This document shows positions 1 to 7,667 of a stretch of DNA of 26,752 bases, piece by piece. The position numbers and the translations under genes were made by a program. The notes under the pieces were generated by a model. The model was given only the letters and a program-made list of their open reading frames with translations, did no database searches and was not told the DNA's origin. This DNA is from an uncultured Leucobacter sp. (GTDB lineage: Bacteria; Actinomycetota; Actinomycetes; Actinomycetales; Microbacteriaceae): assembly GCA_937872275.1 (NCBI GenBank), contig CALMSE010000018.1, positions 1 through 26,752 on the forward strand, in the 5' to 3' direction. The stretch's first letter is position 1. Every line of letters begins with the position of its first letter.

Positions 1-228
1 TCTTCCGATCTCCTCGCGGAGCTGCTGCGCGACGGCGCGCTTGGCGACGCCGGCTATCGGGCGGCGCTGGGCGCCCTCGGCGCCGAGCGGCTCGCCGAAC
101 TCGTCTGGCTGCAGGGCTACTACGCGATGCTCGCCACGGCGCTCGCCACCTTCCGGCCTCCGCTGCCTCCGGGCGCCGACGGCGTGCTCACCGGGCGCGT
201 GCCGGCGGATCCCGCGCCCGAATCGTGA
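1..228 (+). CDS. Carboxymuconolactone decarboxylase family protein, C-terminal part
   Basis: An open frame enters from the left edge in frame 1 and ends at TGA 226-228, giving the last 75 residues. The helical stretch with LAELVWLQGYY followed by a small-residue helix and FRPPLPPG is the typical C-terminal end of the carboxymuconolactone decarboxylase / AhpD-like fold. The upstream part, including any catalytic Cys-x-x-Cys or His, lies outside the window, so decarboxylase cannot be told from a peroxidase-like or unknown member. It is followed 64 bases later by the FAH-family gene on the same strand and is probably in the same transcription unit. The family is common in aromatic catabolic clusters, which fits the context. 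Assignment rests on the C-terminal pattern only. Confidence 0.7.
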   Translation, partial: SSDLLAELLRDGALGDAGYRAALGALGAERLAELVWLQGYYAMLATALATFRPPLPPGADGVLTGRVPADPAPES

Positions 229-292
229 ACCATCACCCGCCCGCGGGCGCCGCCCCGGGCCCATTCCGCGCAACACCCCCGAAGGAGCTCAC

Positions 293-1225
293 ATGCTGAG
301 AGTCGGAACCATCGTGCAGGCAGACGGCACCACCGCCGTGGCGGTCACCGCCGACGAGGAGAACGAGCCCGCGCGAGCCGCGATCCTCGCCGACTACGCC
401 GACGTCGATGCGCTCATCGCCGCGGGCGACGCCTGGCGGCCCGCGGCCGACGCCGCGCTCGCCGGGAAGCTCGTCGACGTGGGGACGCTGGTATGGGCGC
501 CCCCCGTGCGCCGCCCCGGCAAGGTCGTGTGCGTGGCGCTGAACAACAGCGCCAACCCCGACCGCATCATGCGCGGGCCCGAGACCCCGGCGATGTTCGT
601 GAAGCCGTCCTCCTCGCTCATCGGCAGCGGGCAGCCCATCATCGTGAAGGAGAAGTACGGCCGGGTGCACCCCGAGCCCGAGCTCGTCGCGGTGATCGCG
701 AAGGGCGGCGCCGACATCGCGGTCGAGGACGCGCTCGACCACGTCTTCGGCTACACCATCATCAACGACCTCACCTCGCCCACCATGCGCGACGCCGACA
801 CCTTCCACTACCGGGCGATCCACCCCGACCCCGAGGCGGAGGACGGCATCCGCTACGTCGACAGCTGGGTGAGCTACCCGGCGCGCTACAAGGGCTCGGA
901 CACCTTCGGCCCGATCGGGCCCTGGGTCGCGCTCGCCGAGTCGATTCCCGATCCGCACACCCTGCGCATCACCTGCACCCACGACGGCCGCCTGGTGACC
1001 GACGACAACACCGCGAACCTGCGCTACAGCGTGGCCGAGGTGCTGAGCTTCGCATCGGGGTACATGACCTTCGAGCCGGGCGACGTGCTCGCCATGGGCA
1101 CGGCGCTGAAGAAGTCGGCGAAGGGCGGCGCGGTGCAGAACGTCGACCTGACGAGGCTCGGCGGCGTCATCGAGGTGTCGATCGAGAGGATCGGCACGCT
1201 CAGCAACCCGGTCGAGCAGCGATGA
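293..1225 (+). CDS. Fumarylacetoacetate hydrolase (FAH) family protein
   Basis: This 310-residue protein has the FAH fold signature: MFVKPSSSLIG near residues 101-111, the metal-site run HPEPELVAVIAKGG with Glu128 and Glu130, and Asp159 in YTIINDLT. Such enzymes hydrolyse, decarboxylate, hydrate or isomerise 2-oxo/enol acids made by aromatic ring cleavage, with Mg2+ or Mn2+. The ATG at 293 is preferred because GAAGGAG lies at 281-287; an in-frame upstream extension to 41 gives low-complexity sequence overlapping the previous gene. The stop overlaps the next start (ATGA, 1222-1225), so translation is coupled. Two genes downstream is an extradiol dioxygenase, so a role on a meta-cleavage product is likely (inference). 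The exact reaction is not resolvable; family assignment is secure. Confidence 0.9.
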   Translation: MLRVGTIVQADGTTAVAVTADEENEPARAAILADYADVDALIAAGDAWRPAADAALAGKLVDVGTLVWAPPVRRPGKVVCVALNNSANPDRIMRGPETPAMFVKPSSSLIGSGQPIIVKEKYGRVHPEPELVAVIAKGGADIAVEDALDHVFGYTIINDLTSPTMRDADTFHYRAIHPDPEAEDGIRYVDSWVSYPARYKGSDTFGPIGPWVALAESIPDPHTLRITCTHDGRLVTDDNTANLRYSVAEVLSFASGYMTFEPGDVLAMGTALKKSAKGGAVQNVDLTRLGGVIEVSIERIGTLSNPVEQR

Positions 1226-1710
1226 CCGGCTCGGGCACGTCGACCCGGGTGCCCGAGGGGCGCCCGGTGCCTCCCGCGGCACGAGCCGAGATCGAGGACC
1301 TGAACGCCCGCTTCGCGTGGGCGCTCGACCTGCACGACTTCGACGCGCTCACCGACGTGTTCATCGCCGACGCCCACTACGCGTCGCTGGGCCGGGAGTT
1401 CCACGGCCGCGACGAGCTGATCGCCTCGTTCCGATCCCGAGGCGGCGCCCGCACCACGCGCCACGGCCTGGGCAACCTGCTGCTCGCCGGGCGGCCCGAC
1501 GGCACCGTGACCGGTCTCGGCAGCTGGCACACCTTCGCGGCCCACGTCGAGACGAGCCCGGATGAGCCCGCACCCGTCGGCCTCTACATGGTGGCCGACT
1601 TCCACGACCGCTACGTCGAGACGGCGGCGGGCTGGCGGATCGCCGAGCGCATCATCGTGCCGGTGCTGCGAGAGGCGGGCCTCGGCCCGGGCGCCGCGGG
1701 GCAGAACTGA
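1222..1710 (+). CDS. SnoaL-like / NTF2-fold protein
   Basis: The 162-residue product has the pattern of the SnoaL-like (nuclear transport factor 2-like) superfamily: an N-terminal helix with DLNARFAWALDLHDFDALTDVF, an acidic-aromatic stretch (IADAHYASLGREFHGRDELIASF), a central RTTRHGLGNL segment with the conserved His, and C-terminal beta strands (YVETAAGWRIAERIIVP). The fold is used by small dehydratases, isomerases, ring-hydroxylase beta subunits and ketosteroid-isomerase-like enzymes. No ring-hydroxylating alpha subunit is present here, so a beta-subunit role is unlikely. The start overlaps the preceding stop by four bases, indicating translational coupling with the FAH-family gene. A role in processing a hydroxylated or ring-cleaved intermediate is inference from position. 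Confidence 0.8.
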   Translation: MTGSGTSTRVPEGRPVPPAARAEIEDLNARFAWALDLHDFDALTDVFIADAHYASLGREFHGRDELIASFRSRGGARTTRHGLGNLLLAGRPDGTVTGLGSWHTFAAHVETSPDEPAPVGLYMVADFHDRYVETAAGWRIAERIIVPVLREAGLGPGAAGQN

Positions 1711-1738
1711 CGACCGACCATCACCCGCCATCGAGCAC

Positions 1739-1743
1739 AGGAG
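1739..1743 (+). promoter_or_regulatory. Ribosome binding site of the extradiol dioxygenase
   Basis: AGGAG stands 5 bases before the ATG at 1749 and fixes that start. Confidence 0.7.
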
Positions 1744-1748
1744 CTGCA

Positions 1749-2708
1749 ATGAGCGATCGCACCGAACCGCTGAACGAACTGGGCCACCTGGCCCACGGGG
1801 CCATCACCACGGCCGCGCCCGAGGAGACGCTGCGCTACTTCACGCAGCTGCTCGGCATGGACGTCGTGGCCCAGGAGGGGCCGGCCACCTACCTGCGCGC
1901 CTTCGGCGACTACGAGGAGTGGAGCTTCAAGGTCATCGCGGCCGAGGCCGCGGGGCTCGACCACGTCGCGTGGCGCATGACGAGCGCAGAGGCGCTGGCG
2001 CGCCGGGTCGCGTGGCTCGAGGCCAACGGGCACGGCGGCGAGTGGATCGAGCCCGACCGCGGGAAGGGCCCCTTCTACCAGTTCTCGGACCCCGACGGGC
2101 ACCGCTTCCGCATCTACTTCGAGACCACCAAGTACGTGGCGCCGCCCGAGGAGCGGCCGGTCATCCCGGTGAACTTCCAGCGCTACGTGGGCCGCGGCGC
2201 GAACGTGCGGCGCCTCGACCACGTCAACCTCCTGGCTCGCGACGTGCGGGCCAACCGGGAGTTCTGGGAGCGGGGCTTCGGCATCCGCACCTACGAGATC
2301 ATCCGCCACCCCGACGGCAGCGAGGCGGGCGCGTGGATGAGCGGCACCATCCAGGGGCACGAGCTCATCTACACGCAGGAGATGACGAGCGGATCGGGCC
2401 GCCTGCACCACTTCGCCTTCGTGGTCGACACCCGCGAGGAGGTGCTGCGCGCGGCCGAGATCATGGCCGACGCGCGCATCTACATCGAGGCCGGGCCCTC
2501 GAGGCACACCGCCATCCAGGGCTTCTACCTCTACACGCGCGAGCCGGGCGGCAACCGCATCGAGGTCGCCAACGGCGGGTACCTCGTGCTCGACCCCGAC
2601 GCCGAGACCTACGTGTGGACGATCGACGAGTGGAAGCAGAAGCCCGGCTGGGGCGCGCCGATCCCGCCGGAGTTCCACGTCTACGGCACACCCGTCGTCG
2701 AGGAGTGA
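1749..2708 (+). CDS. Type I extradiol dioxygenase, catechol 2,3-dioxygenase (XylE-like)
   Basis: This 319-residue protein has two vicinal-oxygen-chelate domains, an N-terminal one (about 10-130) and a catalytic C-terminal one (about 150-285). The Fe(II) ligands expected for the family are visible: His158 in RLDHVNLL, His220 or His221 in RLHHFAF, and Glu272 in GGNRIEVANGG. The run LRAAEIM...EAGPSRHTAIQ...YLYTREPGGNR parallels XylE, with His253 and Tyr262 at the positions of the XylE active-site residues His246 and Tyr255. It should cleave a catechol next to its hydroxyls using O2 to give a 2-hydroxymuconic semialdehyde. The start has a good AGGAG. It ends an apparent operon with the FAH-family and SnoaL-like genes and is followed by a strong hairpin. 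Catechol substituents are unknown. Confidence 0.9.
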   Translation: MSDRTEPLNELGHLAHGAITTAAPEETLRYFTQLLGMDVVAQEGPATYLRAFGDYEEWSFKVIAAEAAGLDHVAWRMTSAEALARRVAWLEANGHGGEWIEPDRGKGPFYQFSDPDGHRFRIYFETTKYVAPPEERPVIPVNFQRYVGRGANVRRLDHVNLLARDVRANREFWERGFGIRTYEIIRHPDGSEAGAWMSGTIQGHELIYTQEMTSGSGRLHHFAFVVDTREEVLRAAEIMADARIYIEAGPSRHTAIQGFYLYTREPGGNRIEVANGGYLVLDPDAETYVWTIDEWKQKPGWGAPIPPEFHVYGTPVVEE

Positions 2709-2709
2709 G

Positions 2710-2744
2710 GCGGCGGGGCGGGCACCGCGCGCCCGCCCCGCCGC
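2710..2744. terminator. Bidirectional hairpin terminator between converging genes
   Basis: A perfect 14-bp GC stem (2710-2723 with 2731-2744) and a 7-base loop sit between the extradiol gene stop (2708) and the stop of the converging alcohol dehydrogenase gene (2754). There is no T tract, as is usual for high-GC actinobacterial terminators. Confidence 0.75.
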
Positions 2745-2753
2745 GATCCCGCG

Positions 2754-3845
2754 TCAGAAGCTCGTGATCACCGAGCGGGCCACGCCGCCCCGCTTGAGCG
2801 CCTCGTAGCCCTCGTTGATCTCGTCGAGGGAGATGGTCTGCGAGACGAGCTCGTCGAGCTTGAACCGGCCCTGCAGATAGAGCTCGGCGTACATGGGGAT
2901 GTCGACCTTGAGGTTGGTCGACCCCATCGCGACGGCGCGCACGCCCTTCTGGTTCGCCGTGATGTCCTCGAAGAGCAGCAGCTCGAGGGTCGTGCCGGGG
3001 CGCTGCACCCCGATGAGATAGGCGGTGCCGCCCTTCTCGAGCATGGCGACCGACTGCTCGGCGGTCTGCTTGAGTCCGATGACCTCGAAGGCGTGCGTGA
3101 CGCCGCCGCCGGTGAGTTCCCTGACCGCTTCGACCGGGTCGGTGCTGCTCGCGTCGACGAGGTCCGTCGCGCCGAAGTCCCGCGCCATGTCGAGCTTGCC
3201 CTGCTGCAGGTCGATGGCGATGATGCGGCGCGCGCCGGCGAGTGCGGCGCCCTGGATGACGTTGAGACCGACGCCGCCGCAGCCGATCACGGCGACGGTG
3301 TCGCCGGGGCGCACCCGCGCGCTGTTGATCGCCGCCCCGGCGCCCGTGACGACGCCGCAGCCGAGCAGGGCCGCCACCTCGAAGGGGATGCCGGCGGGGA
3401 TCTTCACGATGTTGTTCTCGTGCACGAGCGCCCGCTCGGCGAAGCCGCCGATGCCGATGAACTGGGCGACCGGCGCGCCGTCGAGGGTGATGCGGGCGCC
3501 CTCCTCGGGGCGGCGGCGGATCTCCTCTGGGCGGCGGCAGCGGTAGCGCTCGCCGCGCAGGCAGCTGTCGCACTGGCCGCAGCTGGTGATCGGAGAGGCG
3601 ACGACGACGTCGCCGACCGCGAACTCGCGCACGTCGGGGCCGACCTCGAGCACGACGCCGGCGATCTCGTGCCCCAGCAGGGCGGGCATGGGGAAGCCGC
3701 GATCCACCTCCGCGACGCCGAGGTCGCTGTGGCAGAGGCCGCTGGCCTTGACCTCGATCAGCACCTCGCGCCCGATCGGGGCGGCGAGCTGCACCTCGGT
3801 GACGAGGAACGGGCTCCCTACTGCGGGAGTGATGGCTGCGCGCAT
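2754..3845 (-). CDS. Zinc-dependent alcohol dehydrogenase (AdhC/benzyl-alcohol-dehydrogenase-like), copy 1
   Basis: A 363-residue medium-chain dehydrogenase. Catalytic zinc ligands are Cys38 (GLCHSDL), His59-Glu60 (GHE) and Cys163 (GCGVVTG); the structural zinc lobe is Cys89, Cys92, Cys95 and Cys103. The Rossmann motif GCGGVGLN at 188-195 binds NAD. This is the COG1062 group that includes aryl-alcohol and S-(hydroxymethyl)thiol dehydrogenases; oxidation of a benzylic-type alcohol to the aldehyde is plausible here but inferred. It is one of three paralogues in the window, with copies at 17875-18966 and 19105-20244 sharing the CHSDL and C-terminal YLQG-KLDELI-type segments. It stands alone, convergent to the dioxygenase operon and divergent from the ABC transporter operon. 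Confidence 0.9.
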   Translation of the reverse strand: MRAAITPAVGSPFLVTEVQLAAPIGREVLIEVKASGLCHSDLGVAEVDRGFPMPALLGHEIAGVVLEVGPDVREFAVGDVVVASPITSCGQCDSCLRGERYRCRRPEEIRRRPEEGARITLDGAPVAQFIGIGGFAERALVHENNIVKIPAGIPFEVAALLGCGVVTGAGAAINSARVRPGDTVAVIGCGGVGLNVIQGAALAGARRIIAIDLQQGKLDMARDFGATDLVDASSTDPVEAVRELTGGGVTHAFEVIGLKQTAEQSVAMLEKGGTAYLIGVQRPGTTLELLLFEDITANQKGVRAVAMGSTNLKVDIPMYAELYLQGRFKLDELVSQTISLDEINEGYEALKRGGVARSVITSF

Positions 3846-3950
3846 GATGTTCTGGCCTCTCTGTTCAAGGATATGCTGCCAGTTCCGGCGGCACGGTCGA
3901 GGTCTGTGGCGCCCTCGTCAGCATTGACACGTGCCGATGCATGTGACAAT

Positions 3951-3979
3951 TTTATAACTACAATGCATTTTCTACTCAA
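3951..3979 (-). promoter_or_regulatory. Candidate sigma70-type promoter for the alcohol dehydrogenase at 2754-3845
   Basis: Read on the minus strand, TTGAGT (3974-3979) is followed after exactly 17 bases by TATAAA (3951-3956), a close match to the -35/-10 consensus in an AT-rich island inside otherwise GC-rich DNA. The gene start at 3845 is about 100 bases downstream, implying a leader. Two ATGCAT palindromes (3937-3942 and 3963-3968) flank the -10 element. Confidence 0.55.
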
Positions 3980-3984
3980 GTCTG

Positions 3985-4010
3985 TATAGTTGTTACCGGT
4001 GGTCCGGACC
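3985..4010 (+). promoter_or_regulatory. Candidate -10 element and palindrome upstream of the ABC transporter operon
   Basis: TATAGT at 3985-3990 could be the plus-strand -10 box for the operon starting at 4094, but no good -35 hexamer stands 16-18 bases upstream, so activator dependence is possible. Just downstream are ACCGGT (3995-4000) and the perfect 10-bp palindrome GGTCCGGACC (4001-4010), where a repressor could overlap the transcription start. Confidence 0.35.
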
Positions 4011-4082
4011 CCGCATCGAGGTCCGCTGCCGTACCCACACACGCGGAACTGGGCTCGAACTCTCGGGTCGCAGTCCCTCAAT

Positions 4083-4090
4083 GAGGAGGA
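4083..4090 (+). promoter_or_regulatory. Ribosome binding site of the substrate-binding lipoprotein gene
   Basis: GAGGAGGA lies 3 bases before the ATG at 4094, a strong site that marks the first gene of the transporter operon. Confidence 0.65.
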
Positions 4091-4093
4091 ACC

Positions 4094-5095
4094 ATGAAGA
4101 AGACCGCCCTTCCGCTGCTCGGCCTCGCAGCCGCCGCAGCTCTCGCGCTGTCCGCCTGCGGCGGCAGCACCGCGCCCGCGCCCGAGACCGACGGGTCCGA
4201 TACCGGTTCCGAGCCCACGAAGCTCAGCATCCAGGTGGCGCCGATCCAGTACGAGCCCGCGCTCATCGCCCTGCAGGAGGGCTACTTCGAGGAGGCGGGC
4301 CTCGACGTCGACATCACCTTCGGCGCGGGCCCCGCGGAGATGCTCGCCGCAGTGGTCGCGGGAGAGGTCGACATCGCCGCCACCTCGTGGTCGGCGCTTG
4401 CCCAGGCCGTCAACGAGGGCATGCCGGTCCGCGGCATCGCCGGCAACGGCATCGTGAGCCCCGACTTCGACTCCTCGGGCGTGCTGGTCGCGGCCGACAG
4501 CGACATCCAGACCGTCGCCGACCTCGAGGGCAAGACCGTCGGGGTCGTCGGCATCGGCACGGGCACCGAGGTGCCCCTGTTCATGCAGGCGCTCGAAGAG
4601 GGCGTGAAGGATCCCGAGGGCACCATCACCCAGGTCGCCATCCCGTACGCCGGCATGCAGGCCGCCCTCGAGTCCGGTACGGTCGATGCCGTGTTCCCCG
4701 CCGACTCGTTCTACTTCCAGATCAAGGAGTCGGGCGCGCGCCAGATCGCCAGCCCGGTCCGCGAGTTCCAGGGCAACGCCCCGGTGACCATCTGGACCTC
4801 GAAGACCGAGTGGATCGACGCCAACGCCGACACGCTCGAGCGCTTCCAGGAGGCGATGGGCAAGGCCATCGACTTCTACATGGACGAGGCGAACGAAGAC
4901 GCCGTGCTGCAGGTGCGCGCCGACCACCTCGAGGTGTCGATCGACGAGCTTCCGAGCCGCACTCTGGTCCCGATGAGCCTGGCGATCAACTTCCCCGAGC
5001 TGCAGACTCAGCTCGACGCCATGAAGACCTTCGGTCACCTGCCCGCGATGGAGTCGGCCGAGCTCTTCTGGGACGGTGCTCCTCGGAACGAGTAA
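4094..5095 (+). CDS. ABC transporter substrate-binding lipoprotein (SsuA/TauA/NMT1-like)
   Basis: The 333-residue product begins MKKT, followed by a hydrophobic core and a lipobox LSAC with the lipidated Cys22, so it should be anchored to the outer face of the cytoplasmic membrane. The mature part shows the NMT1/THI5-like periplasmic-binding pattern used for sulfonates, taurine, nitrate, pyrimidine precursors and aromatic acids: IQVAPIQYEPALIALQEGYFEEAGLDVDI, then AAVVAGEVDIAATSW and a VADLEGKTVGVVGIGTGTE segment. It opens an operon with two permeases, an ATPase and two flavin enzymes, spaced 39-73 bases apart. The ligand is not determined by sequence; linkage to a monooxygenase suggests that the imported compound is the substrate of that enzyme (inference). 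Confidence 0.9.
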   Translation: MKKTALPLLGLAAAAALALSACGGSTAPAPETDGSDTGSEPTKLSIQVAPIQYEPALIALQEGYFEEAGLDVDITFGAGPAEMLAAVVAGEVDIAATSWSALAQAVNEGMPVRGIAGNGIVSPDFDSSGVLVAADSDIQTVADLEGKTVGVVGIGTGTEVPLFMQALEEGVKDPEGTITQVAIPYAGMQAALESGTVDAVFPADSFYFQIKESGARQIASPVREFQGNAPVTIWTSKTEWIDANADTLERFQEAMGKAIDFYMDEANEDAVLQVRADHLEVSIDELPSRTLVPMSLAINFPELQTQLDAMKTFGHLPAMESAELFWDGAPRNE

Positions 5096-5153
5096 TCCTC
5101 GCTGAGAGCCCCTCAGAAGCACCATCCGAGATTCCATCGAGGAACGAGATCTC

Positions 5154-5933
5154 ATGAACACCAGTACCAGACGGTTCGACATCATGCTCGCCGTGCGGCG
5201 CATCGTCGCAGTGGTCGTGCTGCTCGCGCTGTGGCAGCTCGTCATCTCCCTGAACCTGGCGCCTTCGATGACGCCGGGCGCCTGGGACGTGCTGACCTCC
5301 ATCTGGGAAGTTCTCATCTCGGCGACATTCTGGGGGGCTCTCCTGCAGACCGTCACCGCGGCGCTGGCCGGTTGGGCCATCGCCGCGGTGGCGGGCATCG
5401 TGCTCGGTCTCTTGATCGGGGCCATGCCCCCGGTCGATCGCGCCACCTCGGTGCTCGTGGACTTCGGCCGCTCGTTCCCCGTCATCGCTCTCATGCCCGT
5501 CGTGATCATGCTGCTCGGCACCAACATCCGCATGGAGATCGTGATCGTCGCCCTATCCTGCCTCTGGCCGGTGCTGGTGCAGACGATCTACGGATCGCGT
5601 CGGCTCGAGTCCGCCGTCTCCGACACGGTCAAGGTGTTCCGCATCCCGCGGCCGCTGTACTTCCGGCGGGTACTGCTGCCCTCGGCCACGCCGTTCATCG
5701 CGACAGGCCTGCGCATCGCCGCCTCGATCTCGATCCTCATCGCGGTCTCGGTCGAGGTCATCAGCCAGACCCCCGGCATGGGGCGTCAGATCACTCTGGC
5801 GCAGGAGCTGCAGAAGTGGGACGTGGCGTTCGCCTACCTCTTCTTCGCGGGTCTGCTCGGATGGGGGATCGCGACCGGTCTCAGCGCGCTCGAGAAGCGC
5901 CTGCTCAAGTGGAACAGGTTGAGCGATGACTGA
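5154..5933 (+). CDS. ABC transporter permease (SsuC/TauC-like), subunit 1
   Basis: A 259-residue membrane protein with about six hydrophobic segments (roughly 14-34, 66-90, 101-121, 127-147, 184-204, 224-245). The cytoplasmic coupling loop that contacts the ATPase is at about 155-190 (KVFRIPRPLYFRRVLLPSATPFIATGLRIA), as in the BPD_transp_1 family for taurine, sulfonate and nitrate importers. GAGGAACGAG lies 5-15 bases before the ATG. The gene follows the lipoprotein gene by 58 bases and is followed by a second, different permease, so the channel is probably a heterodimer. Substrate specificity is not visible in the sequence. Confidence 0.9.
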   Translation: MNTSTRRFDIMLAVRRIVAVVVLLALWQLVISLNLAPSMTPGAWDVLTSIWEVLISATFWGALLQTVTAALAGWAIAAVAGIVLGLLIGAMPPVDRATSVLVDFGRSFPVIALMPVVIMLLGTNIRMEIVIVALSCLWPVLVQTIYGSRRLESAVSDTVKVFRIPRPLYFRRVLLPSATPFIATGLRIAASISILIAVSVEVISQTPGMGRQITLAQELQKWDVAFAYLFFAGLLGWGIATGLSALEKRLLKWNRLSDD

Positions 5934-5987
5934 CCGACGACCCCACGACCTCTCCCGTCTCTCCCACCACACGATTGGATCGCAACG

Positions 5988-6749
5988 ATGACCTCGGTGC
6001 TTCGCATCCTTGAGCGCCTGTGGCTGCCTGTCGTGCTGATCGCGGTCTGGTGGATCGGCAGCGCGAACAGCACGAACCCCTACGTCCCCTCCCTCGAGAA
6101 GATCAGCACGACGCTGTGGCGCGACATCGTGGAGGGAGGGATCCTCAACGGCGCGATGTTCAGCCTCACCAATCTCGCGGTGGGCCTGGGCGCCGCCATC
6201 GTGATCGGCGTGGGCATCGGGCTCCTGCTCGGCGAGTCGAAATGGCTGTTCGACACGGTCTCGCCGCTCATCCACTTCATCCGCTCGGTGCCCCAGGCCG
6301 CACTGGTCCCGCTGATCATCGGCGCCTTCGGCATCGGGGCGGGGCCCAAGATGTGGGCGATCGGCTTCGCCTGCGTCTGGCCGATCCTGCTCAACACGAT
6401 CGACGGCGTGCTCGGCGTCGAGCTGACGATCCGTCGGGTATCGAAGGTCTACCGGGTACCCCGCGGCCTCTACTTCCGCAAGGTCGTGCTGCCCGCCGCG
6501 ATGCCGCAGATCGTCGCCGGCGTGCGCGTCGCCCTGCCCATCGGCATCGTCGTCATGGTGGTCAGCGAGCTCTTTGCCGCGAAGGAAGGCCTCGGCTACT
6601 ACATCCTGAACAACTCCTCGCGATTCAAGGTTCCCGAGACCTGGGCCGGCGCCCTGCTCGTCGGCGTCATCGGGTACCTGTTGTCGCTGCTCTTCGTCGT
6701 CATCGAGCGCCGCGTGCTGCGCTGGTACTTCCTGTCCGGCGCCAAGTAA
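5988..6749 (+). CDS. ABC transporter permease (SsuC/TauC-like), subunit 2
   Basis: A 253-residue membrane protein with N-terminal, central and C-terminal hydrophobic segments (about 10-25, 62-82, 104-118, 123-140, 180-195, 218-240). The EAA-like coupling loop is at about 150-182 (KVYRVPRGLYFRKVVLPAAMPQIVAGVRVA). It is clearly homologous to the preceding permease but not a recent duplicate, since only the loop and a few core motifs match closely. The ribosome binding site before the ATG at 5988 is weak, which may lower its translation or reflect coupling. Most SsuC-type importers use a homodimer, so two permease genes is a mild departure. Confidence 0.9.
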   Translation: MTSVLRILERLWLPVVLIAVWWIGSANSTNPYVPSLEKISTTLWRDIVEGGILNGAMFSLTNLAVGLGAAIVIGVGIGLLLGESKWLFDTVSPLIHFIRSVPQAALVPLIIGAFGIGAGPKMWAIGFACVWPILLNTIDGVLGVELTIRRVSKVYRVPRGLYFRKVVLPAAMPQIVAGVRVALPIGIVVMVVSELFAAKEGLGYYILNNSSRFKVPETWAGALLVGVIGYLLSLLFVVIERRVLRWYFLSGAK

Positions 6750-6788
6750 GCGCGAACCACAGACTTTCTCGCAAAGGAATCACGAGTC

Positions 6789-7607
6789 ATGAACGCTGAA
6801 ACCACCTCCTCCATCCCAACCTTCACCCATGACGGAGACGGGCCGCTGCTCACCGTCGAAGGGCTGACCATGAGCTACGGCCAGGGCGAGAGCTTCAACC
6901 CGATCCTCAAGGATCTGAACCTGGATGTGCAGGGCGGCGAGTTCGTCTCGATCGTCGGCCCTTCGGGCGTGGGCAAGACCACTCTGCTGCGCTGCCTCTC
7001 CGGCCTCATCCGGCCGAACGGGGGCACCATCACGGTGAACGGCGACGTGGTCAACGGGCCCCACCCCGACATCGCCGTCGTCTTCCAGGACTACAGCCGG
7101 TCGTTGATGCCCTGGATGAACACCCGCGACAACGTCGCCTTCCCTCTGCAGGGCCGCGGCGTGGCGAAGAAGGAGCGTCAGCACACGGCGGATCGCAATC
7201 TCGAAGCGGTGGGCCTCGGCGGGCAGGGCGACAAGTACCCCTGGGAGATGTCGGGCGGCATGCAGCAGCGGGTGGCCATCGCCCGCGCCCTCGCCTACCA
7301 CTCGCCGGTGCTGCTCATGGACGAGCCCTTCGCCTCAGTCGACGCGCAGACCCGTTTCGATCTCGAGGACCTCGTGATCGACCTGCACGCCAACCTGGGG
7401 GTGACGATCATCCTCGTGACGCACGACATCGACGAGGCGCTCTACCTCGCCGACAAGGTCGTGGTGATCGCCGAGAAGCCCGCCACCGTGGTCGATGTGA
7501 TCGAGACCGGTTTCGGTGCGGAGCGCGACCAGGTCGCCACGAAGGCGGACCCCCGCTTCACCGAGGCGCGCGCCCGCATCCTTCACCGCCTGCGCGACCA
7601 GCACTGA
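6789..7607 (+). CDS. ABC transporter ATP-binding protein (SsuB/TauB-like)
   Basis: The 272-residue protein carries every ABC ATPase motif: Walker A GPSGVGKT at 57-64, a Q-loop in VFQDYSRSLMPW, the signature MSGGMQQRVAIARAL, Walker B VLLMDEPFASVD with the catalytic Glu, and an H-loop in THDIDEAL. It energises import through the two permeases upstream. AAAGGA (6773-6778) precedes the ATG at 6789. The MPW after the Q-loop is typical of nitrate/sulfonate/taurine-type ATPases. About 20 N-terminal residues before the domain are unstructured. The gene is followed 60 bases later by the FMN-dependent monooxygenase gene on the same strand. Confidence 0.95.
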   Translation: MNAETTSSIPTFTHDGDGPLLTVEGLTMSYGQGESFNPILKDLNLDVQGGEFVSIVGPSGVGKTTLLRCLSGLIRPNGGTITVNGDVVNGPHPDIAVVFQDYSRSLMPWMNTRDNVAFPLQGRGVAKKERQHTADRNLEAVGLGGQGDKYPWEMSGGMQQRVAIARALAYHSPVLLMDEPFASVDAQTRFDLEDLVIDLHANLGVTIILVTHDIDEALYLADKVVVIAEKPATVVDVIETGFGAERDQVATKADPRFTEARARILHRLRDQH

Positions 7608-7667
7608 CGCGGTGCCGGTGGCGCATCGCCGCCCCGGTCCGCACAAACGAGAGAGGCTATTCAACGG

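Noticed and set aside
41..292. N-terminal extension of the FAH-family gene to an ATG at 41
   Set aside because: The added residues are low-complexity and overlap the CMD-family gene in another frame; GAAGGAG directly precedes the ATG at 293.
1222..1710. SnoaL-like gene as a ring-hydroxylating dioxygenase beta subunit
   Set aside because: No Rieske alpha subunit, ferredoxin or reductase gene is adjacent, and the sequence fits the stand-alone SnoaL-like group.
3924..3952. TTGACA (3924-3929) with CAATTT 17 bases downstream as a plus-strand promoter
   Set aside because: The -10 match is poor and it lies inside the leader of the divergent gene; the TATAGT at 3985 is a better, though still weak, candidate.
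3818..5533. Minus-strand open frame of about 570 codons opposite the lipoprotein and permease genes
   Set aside because: No domain is recognisable, and it crosses the divergent promoter region and opposes genes with clear signal peptide and transporter motifs.
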